A stretch of DNA of 64,000 nt from Herbaspirillum aquaticum. GTDB taxonomy: Bacteria > Pseudomonadota > Gammaproteobacteria > Burkholderiales > Burkholderiaceae_D. The DNA is taken from assembly GCF_002213425.1 (NCBI RefSeq), contig NZ_NJGV01000023.1, forward strand, positions 1-64,000, given 5' to 3'. The position numbers and the translations under genes are program-made. Below, piece by piece: positions 29,592-37,007 of the stretch (positions within the stretch are counted from its first letter, which is position 1; every line of letters begins with the position of its first letter). Below the pieces are notes generated by a model. That model did not search any database and was not told the DNA's origin. It was given only the letters and a program-made list of their open reading frames with translations.

Positions 29592-30563
29592 ATGTTTGCA
29601 GTATCGAAGTCACTGCGCGCCATCGCCGGCGCGCTCGCCCTGAGCGCCATTTGCGCTTCCGCCCTGGCAGCCGAGAAAGTGGTGGCCATCACCTCCTTCG
29701 TCGAACACCCGGCGCTGGACGCCGTGCGTGACGGCACCAAGGATGAACTGATCGCCGAAGGCTTCGAGCCCGGCAAGAACCTGAAGTGGGATTTCCAGAG
29801 CGCCCAGGCCAATGCCGGTACCGCCGGCCAGATCGCCAAGAAGTTCGTGGGTGACAACCCCGACGTGATCGTGGCCATCGGCACTCCCTCGGCGCAGCCG
29901 ATGGTGGCCGCGACCAAGAGCATCCCCATCGTCTACTCGGCCATCGCCGATCCCATGGCCGCGCAGCTGGTCAAGGACTGGAAGCCGTCCGGCACCAACG
30001 TGACGGGCCTGTCGCACATGCTGGACCCGGTCAAGCAGGTCGAGGTCATCAAGCGCGTCGTGCCCGAGGCCAAGCGTGTGGGCGTGGTTTACAATCCGGG
30101 CGAAGCCAATTCCGTGTCGGCCCTGAACAACCTCAAGGGCGAGCTGCAGAAAGCCGGCCTGACCCTGGTGGAAGCCGCCGCGCCCCGTTCGGTGGACGTG
30201 GCCCCGGCCGCCAAGAGCCTGATCGGCAAGATCGACGTGATGTACACCACCACCGACAACAACGTGGTCTCGGTCTTCGAGTCGCTGGCCAAGGTCTGCA
30301 ACGATGCCAAGATCCCGCTGATCGCCTCCGACACCGGCAGCGTCAAGCGCGGTGCCGTGGCCGCCCTGGGTGTGAACTTCTATGACATGGGCCGCCAGAC
30401 CGGCAAGGTCGTGGCCCGTATCCTGAAGGGCGAGAAGGCCGGCGAGATTGCCTCGTCGCCGGTCAAGAACCTGGAGCTGTACGTCAATACCTCGGCGGCG
30501 CAGAAGCAGGGCGTGACCCTGTCGCCGGAGTTTTTGAAGTCGGCCACCAAGGTCCTCAACTGA
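29592..30563 (+). CDS. ABC transporter substrate-binding protein (ABC_sub_bind family), copy 2
   Basis: 323 residues from the ATG at 29592, preceded by AGGAGAGG; an ATG 18 bases upstream is a possible alternative. A signal peptide (about 1-26) is followed by the same fold as copy 1, with most blocks identical (VEHPALDAVRDG, GKNLKW, VYNPGEANS, LVEAAAPRSVDV, NNVVS, LGRQTGKVV-like). By eye the mature parts are roughly two thirds to three quarters identical. The divergence suggests an old tandem duplication with possible change of ligand. It is ended by a strong hairpin and terminator before the permease gene. Confidence 0.88.
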   Translation: MFAVSKSLRAIAGALALSAICASALAAEKVVAITSFVEHPALDAVRDGTKDELIAEGFEPGKNLKWDFQSAQANAGTAGQIAKKFVGDNPDVIVAIGTPSAQPMVAATKSIPIVYSAIADPMAAQLVKDWKPSGTNVTGLSHMLDPVKQVEVIKRVVPEAKRVGVVYNPGEANSVSALNNLKGELQKAGLTLVEAAAPRSVDVAPAAKSLIGKIDVMYTTTDNNVVSVFESLAKVCNDAKIPLIASDTGSVKRGAVAALGVNFYDMGRQTGKVVARILKGEKAGEIASSPVKNLELYVNTSAAQKQGVTLSPEFLKSATKVLN

Positions 30564-30602
30564 AACTGAGCATGACCGCAGTCTGATTCGTCGGCCATGC
30601 AC

Positions 30603-30635
30603 CGCCGGCGCCGCACCACCCGTGCAGCGCCGGCG
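30603..30635 (+). repeat. GC-rich hairpin downstream of binding-protein copy 2
   Basis: Arms of 14 bases (30603-30616 and 30622-30635) with one mismatch and a 5-base loop. It stands 39 bases past the stop codon and just before an intrinsic terminator. Confidence 0.65.
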
Positions 30636-30646
30636 CCACGCAGAAG

Positions 30647-30691
30647 ACATTCGGCATTGGCGTACCGCGCCGTGCCGAATGTGTTTTTTTT
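30647..30691 (+). terminator. Intrinsic terminator inside the ABC importer operon
   Basis: Stem ACATTCGGCA / TGCCGAATGT with a 16-base loop (which can itself pair in part), then G and a run of eight to nine T. It lies only 15 bases before the permease ATG at 30706. Read-through would be needed to express the permease and ATPase from the operon promoter. Confidence 0.85.
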
Positions 30692-30705
30692 AGAAAGTCC
30701 TTTTT

Positions 30706-31599
30706 ATGTCGCTGTATACCCTCCTGGGCGCCTTGGAGATCGGCTTGATCTTCAGTCTGGTGGCCCTCGGCGTGCTGATTTCCTTCCGCATCCTGGTGTT
30801 CCCTGACCTGACCGTCGACGGCAGCTTCCCGCTGGGCGGCGCCGTGGCAGCCACCATGATCGCAGCCGGTTTCAACCCTTTCCTCGCCACCTTCGTCGCG
30901 CTGCTGGCCGGTGCGCTGGCCGGTTTCATCACCGCCTGGCTGAACGTGCGCCTGAAGATCATGGACCTGCTGGCCAGTATCCTGATGATGATCGCGCTGT
31001 ACTCGATCAACCTGCGCGTCATGGGTAAACCCAACGTGCCCCTCATTTCGGAGCCGACCATCTTCACCATCCTGCAGCCGGGCTCGATCCCCGACTACGT
31101 GGCCCGACCGCTGATCCTGCTGGTGGTGGTGACTGGTGCCAAGCTGCTGCTGGACTGGTTCTTCTCTTCCGAGATCGGCCTGGCCATGCGTGCCACCGGC
31201 GCCAATGCCCGCATGGCGCGTGCCCAGGGCATCGCCACCGGCCGCGCCACGCTGGCCGGCATGGCCCTGGCCAATGCCCTGGTGGCACTGGCCGGTGCCC
31301 TGTTTGCCCAGACCCAGGGTGGATCCGACATCTCCATGGGCATTGGTACCATCGTCATCGGCCTGGCCGCCGTGATCATCGGCGAGAACATCCTGCCGGC
31401 GCGCCGCCTGGTGTGGACCACGCTGGCGGTGATCCTGGGCGCGATCCTGTATCGCTTCTTCATTGCCCTGGCGCTCAACAGCGACTTCATCGGCCTGCAG
31501 GCGCAGGACCTGAACCTGGTCACGGCCGTGCTGGTGATGCTGGCCCTGGTGCTGCCCATGGGCAAGCGCAAGCTCAAACTGTTGCGCAAGGGAGCCTGA
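30706..31599 (+). CDS. ABC transporter permease (BPD_transp_2 type)
   Basis: 297 residues, all membrane: about eight hydrophobic segments starting LLGALEIGLIFSLVALGVLISF. FPDLTVDGSFPLGGAVAATMI and LAVILGAILYRFFIALAL are characteristic of permeases that work with ABC_sub_bind proteins. It forms the inner-membrane channel for the ligand captured by the two binding proteins. The ATPase gene begins one base after its stop (ATG at 31601), so the two are translationally linked. Confidence 0.88.
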   Translation: MSLYTLLGALEIGLIFSLVALGVLISFRILVFPDLTVDGSFPLGGAVAATMIAAGFNPFLATFVALLAGALAGFITAWLNVRLKIMDLLASILMMIALYSINLRVMGKPNVPLISEPTIFTILQPGSIPDYVARPLILLVVVTGAKLLLDWFFSSEIGLAMRATGANARMARAQGIATGRATLAGMALANALVALAGALFAQTQGGSDISMGIGTIVIGLAAVIIGENILPARRLVWTTLAVILGAILYRFFIALALNSDFIGLQAQDLNLVTAVLVMLALVLPMGKRKLKLLRKGA

Positions 31600-31600
31600 G

Positions 31601-32395
31601 ATGTTGAAAGCCACCGATCTCAAGATCACCTTCAATCCCGGCACGCCCATCGAGAACCCGGCCCTGCGTGGCCTCTCGCTGGAGATCCCGACCGGCCAGT
31701 TCGTGGCCGTGATCGGCTCCAACGGCGCCGGCAAATCGACCTTCCTCAACGCCATCTCCGGTGACCTGCTGGTCGATACCGGCAAGATCGAAATCGACGG
31801 TACCGACGTCACCCGCAAGCAGGCATGGGACCGCGCCGGCATGGTGGCGCGCGTGTTCCAGGACCCGATGGCCGGCACCTGCGAGGCGCTGACCATCGAG
31901 GAAAACATGGCGCTGGCGATGGCCCGTGGACGCCGTCGCGGCTTCAACTTCGCCATTCGCGGCAAGATGCGCGAGCTGTTCCGCGAGAAGCTGGCCATCC
32001 TCAACCTGGGCCTGGAGAATCGCCTCACCGACCGCATCGGCCTGCTCTCGGGCGGCCAGCGCCAGGCGGTGAGCCTGTTGATGGCCTCGCTGCAGCCCTC
32101 GCGCATCCTGCTGCTGGATGAGCATACGGCCGCGCTGGACCCGAAGACGGCCGCCTTCGTGCTGGAACTGACGGCCAAGATCGTCTCCGAGGCCAAGCTG
32201 ACCACCATGATGGTGACCCACAGCATGCGCCAGGCGCTGGACTACGGCGACCGCACCGTGATGCTGCACCAGGGCCGCGTGGTGCTGGATGTCTCCGGCC
32301 CCGAACGCGCCGGGCTGGACGTGCCGGACCTGCTCAAGATGTTCGAGCAGACGCGCGGCGAGAAGCTCTCGGACGACGCCCTGCTGCTGGGCTGA
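31601..32395 (+). CDS. ABC transporter ATP-binding protein
   Basis: 264 residues. Walker A GSNGAGKST, a Q-loop near VFQDPMAGT, the signature LLSGGQRQAVSLLMASLQPS, Walker B ILLLDEHTAALDP and the switch VTHSMRQALDYGDR are all present, so the ATPase should be active. Partner of the upstream permease. The family resembles the ATPases linked to TrpX-type importers. The transcript ends at the hairpin starting 16 bases past the stop. Confidence 0.93.
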   Translation: MLKATDLKITFNPGTPIENPALRGLSLEIPTGQFVAVIGSNGAGKSTFLNAISGDLLVDTGKIEIDGTDVTRKQAWDRAGMVARVFQDPMAGTCEALTIEENMALAMARGRRRGFNFAIRGKMRELFREKLAILNLGLENRLTDRIGLLSGGQRQAVSLLMASLQPSRILLLDEHTAALDPKTAAFVLELTAKIVSEAKLTTMMVTHSMRQALDYGDRTVMLHQGRVVLDVSGPERAGLDVPDLLKMFEQTRGEKLSDDALLLG

Positions 32396-32410
32396 TCGGC
32401 CCCGCCAACG

Positions 32411-32438
32411 AAAACGGCTCCCGCGGGAGCCGTTTTTT
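32411..32438. terminator. Bidirectional intrinsic terminator after the ABC importer genes
   Basis: Stem AAAACGGCTCC / GGAGCCGTTTT with a short loop, T runs on both strands. It separates the importer operon (plus) from trmL (minus). Confidence 0.88.
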
Positions 32439-32456
32439 CATGGGCGCAGCGGATCC

Positions 32457-32939
32457 TCAGCTGCCACCGTCATAGCCATTCTGGCGCCAGGCTTCATATA
32501 CCACCACCGCCACCGTATTGGACAGGTTGATGCTGCGATTGCCCGGCCGCATCGGCAGGCGGATGCGCTGTGCAGTGGGGAAGGATTCACGCCGCTCCGG
32601 TGCCAGCCCGCGCGTTTCCGAGCCGAACACGAAGGTATCGCCTGGACGGAAGGCCAGGCCGGCAAAGGGCGTGGAGCCATGCGTGGTCATGGCGAACATG
32701 CGTGTCTCATCGAACTGCGGATCCTGGCGGCGATGGGCCAGGAACTGGTCCCAGTCCTTGTGCACCTGCATGTTGGCGTATTCGTGGTAATCCAGCCCGG
32801 CACGCCGCATCTTGGCGTCATCGAGCGGGAAGCCGAGCGGCTCCACCAGGTGCAGTTGCGCGCCGGTATTGGCGCACAGGCGGATGATGTTGCCGGTATT
32901 GGGAGGGATCTCCGGCTCGACCAGGACGACGTGGAACAA
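32457..32939 (-). CDS. trmL: tRNA (cytidine(34)-2'-O)-methyltransferase TrmL
   Basis: 160 residues from a TTG at 32939. This start is chosen because AGGAGAG lies at the right distance and the protein then begins FHVVLVEPEIPPNTGNIIRL, the normal TrmL N-terminus. An ATG 60 bases upstream would overlap comF and add unconserved residues. TrmL is a small SPOUT enzyme that 2'-O-methylates the wobble base of certain leucine tRNAs. The knot motifs FVFGSETRGL and IRLPMRPGNRSINLSNTVAVVVYEAWRQ (SAM-binding) are present. Confidence 0.94.
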   Translation of the reverse strand: MFHVVLVEPEIPPNTGNIIRLCANTGAQLHLVEPLGFPLDDAKMRRAGLDYHEYANMQVHKDWDQFLAHRRQDPQFDETRMFAMTTHGSTPFAGLAFRPGDTFVFGSETRGLAPERRESFPTAQRIRLPMRPGNRSINLSNTVAVVVYEAWRQNGYDGGS

Positions 32940-32976
32940 AAAACTCTCCTGCAATGAAAAGAATGGCCGACCCGTT

Positions 32977-33828
32977 TCAGGTCGGCAGGGTGCGCGCAAA
33001 GACCAGGTTGGTCACGCGCCGGGCGCCGTGCCGCTTGAGCACGATCGCCACTTCATTCAAGGTGGCCCCGGTGGTCATGACATCGTCGACGATGCCCACA
33101 TGCAGCCCACGCACCTGGTCCATGGCCGCGAAGGGCAGGGCGAAGGCCGAACGCACGTTGCGCGCGCGGGCCCCCACCGGCAGGGCCGACTGGGCCTCGG
33201 TTTCCTTTTTGCGTTCCAGCAGGCGCGGCTGCACCGGGATGTCCATGAGCTTGCCCAGCGGCCGGGCGATTTCCAGCGCCTGGTTGAAACCGCGTTCCTG
33301 CAAGCGCGCCAATCCCAGCGGCACCGGCGCCAGCAAGATCGGCATCGGCAATTGGACGTCGCTGCCCGGCACCGGATTGCGCCGCGTGGCATCGAAGATC
33401 AATCGCGCCAGCAACGGTGCCAGGCGCAGGTCGCCGCCGAACTTCAAGGCCAGGGCCAGCTGGTCGGAGGGGGCGAAATAATCGGTGGCCACGATGGTGG
33501 CGTCGAAAGCCGGGCGGTCCTTCAGGCAGGCGCCGCAGCGCAGCTCCTTGCCGGTGACCGGCATGGGCAGGGCGCACTGGATGCAGCGGCGGTGCTGGCG
33601 CGTGTAGAAACGTTTGTGGCAGGGCGCGCACAGGGTCTCGCGTCCGGCCGCGCCGCACAGCGCGCAGGAAGACGGCAGCAGTTGCGGCATGTGCGCCAGC
33701 AGGCGCTGCAGCCAGCCGGGGCCGCTGGGCTTGCCCGGTCGTGGCGGCTTGCCGGCCACGGCGCGATAGGCGGTACCAGGCTTGGCCTGGGGCGATGCAG
33801 CAGCGGGTTTGGAGGATTTGAGATCCAT
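32977..33828 (-). CDS. comF: ComF-family protein
   Basis: 283 residues. An unusual basic N-terminal extension precedes a zinc-finger-like region (CALCG, CAPC, CIQC and CGAC pairs, about residues 55-105). A phosphoribosyltransferase-fold domain follows with the PRPP-loop motif VGIVDDVMTTGATLNEVA near residue 250. ComF proteins support DNA uptake in naturally competent bacteria and may act as helicase partners; the exact role in beta-proteobacteria is unsettled. Presence of a type IV pilus operon in the window fits a competence role, but this is inference. Leads into trmL. Confidence 0.9.
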   Translation of the reverse strand: MDLKSSKPAAASPQAKPGTAYRAVAGKPPRPGKPSGPGWLQRLLAHMPQLLPSSCALCGAAGRETLCAPCHKRFYTRQHRRCIQCALPMPVTGKELRCGACLKDRPAFDATIVATDYFAPSDQLALALKFGGDLRLAPLLARLIFDATRRNPVPGSDVQLPMPILLAPVPLGLARLQERGFNQALEIARPLGKLMDIPVQPRLLERKKETEAQSALPVGARARNVRSAFALPFAAMDQVRGLHVGIVDDVMTTGATLNEVAIVLKRHGARRVTNLVFARTLPT

Positions 33829-33964
33829 GCGAGGTGCGCCCGGGAAAAATGGATTTCGACTAAACTACGCGCATTATCGCATCAGCCCCGTAGATAGTCG
33901 GTCCTTCGCTGGCCGCCCGAGCTTGCCACGCTGCTGCGCAGTCCATCTTCCTGTTCCGTTGCCC

Positions 33965-34909
33965 ATGTCCCTGCCGCCGCCTTCTGCCAGCGCCAAGCTG
34001 AGCGCTCCCATCGACCTGCCCCTGGTGCGCCGCCGCTTCGGCCAGCCCCAGCGCGTGGCCGAATCCGATTTCCTGCGGCGCGAAGTGTCGGCCCGCATGC
34101 AGGAGCGCCTGGCCCTGGTAAAAATCGCCCCGTGTGAAGTCCTGGACGCCGGATGCGGCGAAGGCGCCGACCTGCCGGTGCTGCAGAAGCGCTATCCCGA
34201 GGCCCAGGTGATCGGCCTGGACGGCGCCTACGGCATGCTGGCCAAGGCTGCCGACCACCAGCGCGGCGCGCAGACGGCCATGAACCGCCTGTTCGGTTCC
34301 ATCAACAAGTGGCTCGGCTCCGGCCCGGGTGTCGGCGGGCCGGAACTGGCCTGCGCCGACTTCGCCCGCCTGCCGCTGGCGGCCAATGCGCTGGACCTGG
34401 TCTGGTCCAACCTGGCCCTGCACTGGCATCCCCAGCCCGACCGCGTGTTTGCCGAGTGGCGGCGCGTGCTGCGGGTGGAGGGCCTGCTGATGTTTTCCTG
34501 CTTCGGCCCCGATACCCTGCGCGAAGTGCGCAGCGCCTTCGAACAAATCGATCTTGCGCCGCACACCTTGCCCTTCGTCGACATGCACGACTTCGGCGAC
34601 ATGCTGGTCAATGCCGGTTTTTCCACCCCGGTGATGGACATGGAAACCATCACCGTGACCTACGAGACCCCCCAGCGCCTGCTGGAAGACGTGCGCGCCT
34701 GGGGCGGCAATCCGCTGGAATCGCGGCGCCGCAGCATGATGAGCCGCAGCCAGTATCAGCGCCTGCTGGCGGCCTTCGAGGCCATGCGCAAGCCCGACGG
34801 CAAGATCCCGCTGACCTTCGAGGTCGTCTATGGCCATGCCTTCCGCCCGGTACCCAAGACCACTGCGGCCGGCGAGAGCATCATTCGCTTCGAACGTCCG
34901 CCGCGATAG
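33965..34909 (+). CDS. BioC-like class I SAM-dependent methyltransferase
   Basis: 314 residues from the ATG at 33965; a longer frame runs into the divergent comF promoter region. SAM-binding motif I is VLDAGCGEGADLPVLQKRYPEAQVIGLD (about residues 59-86), and the acidic motif and LVWSNLALHWHPQPDRVFAEWRRVLRVEGLLMFSCFG follow. The whole layout matches malonyl-ACP O-methyltransferase (BioC), the first dedicated step of biotin side-chain synthesis. No bio genes are adjacent, so another acceptor is possible and no symbol is assigned. Confidence 0.8.
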   Translation: MSLPPPSASAKLSAPIDLPLVRRRFGQPQRVAESDFLRREVSARMQERLALVKIAPCEVLDAGCGEGADLPVLQKRYPEAQVIGLDGAYGMLAKAADHQRGAQTAMNRLFGSINKWLGSGPGVGGPELACADFARLPLAANALDLVWSNLALHWHPQPDRVFAEWRRVLRVEGLLMFSCFGPDTLREVRSAFEQIDLAPHTLPFVDMHDFGDMLVNAGFSTPVMDMETITVTYETPQRLLEDVRAWGGNPLESRRRSMMSRSQYQRLLAAFEAMRKPDGKIPLTFEVVYGHAFRPVPKTTAAGESIIRFERPPR

Positions 34910-35335
34910 TCGAAACTTCATATAAGGCTTAGTCGCCCAGCCCTATCTGGCCTGCCTGATAGTTGCTGTATCGTTACGCCCTGCCTGTTCCTGCCGAAAC
35001 CTTCATGTCGCCGCAAAGCCGCGCCCCTGGCGGCTTTGCGCCCGCTATCGGGGTCCGCCGCAGGGGCCGGAAACGCCAGCGTTGTCAATGCGGCGGTGCG
35101 TGCTTGATCCATGGCGACGTTAGCCCTTATACTCAAATGGGTAAAAAAATTCACACAAAGAAATTCCAGTACGAACGAATAGCAAGAATAAATAAAGACC
35201 GCAAAACGGATAGCCACGGACTGCGCCCCACGCAAGACGGCCCCCGCCAAGAACGGGCAGGCCCGCATCCAGTGAGCATCCTCTGCGGTGAGAGACAGAG
35301 ACACGCTCGACCGACAATCATGCTGGCGAGGTGCC
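34910..35335. other. Intergenic region upstream of the cytochrome oxidase cluster
   Basis: 426 bases. The left part is GC-rich with a stem-like stretch near 35025-35068 (CCCCTGGCGG...CCGCCGCAGGGG). The right part is AT-rich (35128-35215) and should be the leader of the cox transcript. Open frames here have no family resemblance or convincing ribosome binding site. Confidence 0.6.
35104..35133 (+). promoter_or_regulatory. Candidate sigma-70 promoter of the cox cluster
   Basis: TTGATC (35104-35109), 18-base spacer, TATACT (35128-35133), at the entry to an AT-rich leader. It gives a leader of about 195 bases before the DUF2244 start. Confidence 0.45.
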
Positions 35336-35806
35336 ATGGAGACGCGGGAATGGATATTGAAGCGCAATTGTTCGATTGCGCCACGCCAGCTGGCGTGGGT
35401 CTTCGCAGTCCTTTGTACGGTTTCACTCACGGTCGCGCTGGGCTTCACGCTGCGCGGCGCTTGGATCATCCTGGTTTTTTCATGCATTGAACTGGTAGCG
35501 GTGGGCGCGGCCATGCTGGTCTACGCCCGTCACGCCACCGATCGCGAAGTGCTGGTGCTGGCCGATCATGGCCTGGAGGTGGAAGTCATCCAGGGCAGCC
35601 GTTCGCGTCGCAGCAGCTTGCAGTTGCATGGCATGCGCATCGCTTTTCCTGTGGGCCGGCAGTCGCTGGTGGCCCTGGAAAGCCGGGGGCAGCGCGTGGA
35701 AATTGGCCGGTTCATGAGCTTGTGGCAACGGCGCGCGTTGGTGCAGGAGCTGCAACAGGAACTGGCCGCCAGGGGTGGCGGGATGGCAGCACTCTCATTC
35801 TTATAA
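35336..35806 (+). CDS. DUF2244 domain-containing membrane protein
   Basis: 156 residues from the ATG at 35336. Two transmembrane segments (about 17-35 LAWVFAVLCTVSLTVALGF and 42-62 ILVFSCIELVAVGAAMLVY) are followed by a cytoplasmic beta-rich domain (VLVLADHGLEVEVIQGS, ESRGQRVEIGRFMSLWQR). This is the DUF2244 pattern, commonly found directly before the cytochrome oxidase subunit II gene. Role unknown, presumably in oxidase assembly. coxB starts 22 bases after its stop. Confidence 0.82.
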   Translation: METREWILKRNCSIAPRQLAWVFAVLCTVSLTVALGFTLRGAWIILVFSCIELVAVGAAMLVYARHATDREVLVLADHGLEVEVIQGSRSRRSSLQLHGMRIAFPVGRQSLVALESRGQRVEIGRFMSLWQRRALVQELQQELAARGGGMAALSFL

Positions 35807-35828
35807 TTTTGGGCTTTTGAGGAAATCC

Positions 35829-36989
35829 ATGAAACTTGCGAAGCGCCTTCAATCCTTGACCCTCGGTGCCTCGCTGCTGGCGGCCGGCTTGCCGGCCTGG
35901 GCAGTGGTGGATAGTCCGGGCGGACCGGCCGTGCTGCAGATGAATTTCCAGCCACCGGTGACCAAGATCGCCGAGCAGATCTACGACCTGCACATCCTGA
36001 TGCTCATCATCTGCCTGGTCATCTTCGTGGCCGTGTTCGGGGTGATGTTCTATTCCATCATCAAGCACCGCAAGTCGGTCGGCCACAAGCCCGCCAGCTT
36101 CCACGAAAGCACGACCGTGGAAATCGCCTGGACCGTGGTGCCCTTCCTGATCGTGATCGGCATGGCCCTGCCGGCCACCAAAACGGTGGTGGCGATGAAG
36201 GACACCTCCAACGCCGACCTCACCATCAAGGTCACCGGCATGCAGTGGAAGTGGGGGTATGACTACCTCAAGGGCGATGGTGAAGGAATCTCCTTCCTCT
36301 CCAGCCTGGCCACGCCGCGCGAGCAGGTCACCGATCCCACCCTGAAGAAAAACGACAACTACCTCATCGAGGTCGACAATCCGGTGGTGGTGCCCGTCAA
36401 CAAGAAGGTGCGCATCGTCACCACGGCCAATGACGTGATCCACTCCTGGACCATCCCCGCCTTCGGCGTGAAGCAGGATGCGATTCCCGGCTTCGTGCGC
36501 GACACCTGGTTCCGTGCCGAGAAGATCGGCACCTATCGCGGCCAGTGCGTGGAACTGTGCGGCAAGGATCACGCCTTCATGCCCATTGTGGTCAACGTGG
36601 TCAGCGATGACGACTACAAGAAATGGGTCGAGGGCAAGAAGAAGGAAATGGCCGCCAAGGCCGACGACCCCAGCAAGGTCTGGACGGTGGACGAGTTGAA
36701 GCAGCGCGGCGAGAAGGTCTATGCGGCCAACTGCGTGGCCTGCCACCAGGCCAATGGCAAGGGCGTGCCGGGTGCCTTCCCGGCGCTCGATGGAAGCGCG
36801 ATGGTCAACGGCCCCAAGGATGGCCAGATCCACATCCTGCTCAACGGCAAGAACGCCATGCCGGCCTGGAAGGGTGTCTTGAACGACACCGAAATCGCCG
36901 CCGTGATCACTTATACGCGCAACAGCTGGTCCAACAAGGCCCAGGAAAACATCGTGCAGCCGGCCGAAGTCCTGGCCGCCCGCAAGTAA
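35829..36989 (+). CDS. coxB: Cytochrome c oxidase subunit II with C-terminal cytochrome c domain
   Basis: 386 residues from the ATG at 35829 (GAGGAAA upstream). A signal peptide (1-24) precedes two transmembrane helices (about 48-72 and 90-115). The CuA domain has the ligand motif GQCVELCGKDHAFMP (Cys240 and Cys244). A fused cytochrome c domain follows (CVACH at 302-306, later Met in KNAMPAWKG). It receives electrons from soluble or membrane cytochrome c and passes them through CuA to subunit I. The heme domain classifies the enzyme as caa3-like. Confidence 0.97.
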   Translation: MKLAKRLQSLTLGASLLAAGLPAWAVVDSPGGPAVLQMNFQPPVTKIAEQIYDLHILMLIICLVIFVAVFGVMFYSIIKHRKSVGHKPASFHESTTVEIAWTVVPFLIVIGMALPATKTVVAMKDTSNADLTIKVTGMQWKWGYDYLKGDGEGISFLSSLATPREQVTDPTLKKNDNYLIEVDNPVVVPVNKKVRIVTTANDVIHSWTIPAFGVKQDAIPGFVRDTWFRAEKIGTYRGQCVELCGKDHAFMPIVVNVVSDDDYKKWVEGKKKEMAAKADDPSKVWTVDELKQRGEKVYAANCVACHQANGKGVPGAFPALDGSAMVNGPKDGQIHILLNGKNAMPAWKGVLNDTEIAAVITYTRNSWSNKAQENIVQPAEVLAARK

Positions 36990-37007
36990 TCGTTTGGAGA
37001 ACCGGAC

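Noticed and set aside
32940..32999. N-terminal extension of TrmL from the upstream ATG
   Set aside because: The added residues are not TrmL-like and overlap comF; a TTG with a strong AGGAGAG site gives the normal N-terminus.
34963..35490. Open frame of 175 codons in the gap before the DUF2244 gene
   Set aside because: No ribosome binding site, no family resemblance, and it overlaps the likely cox promoter and the DUF2244 start in another frame.
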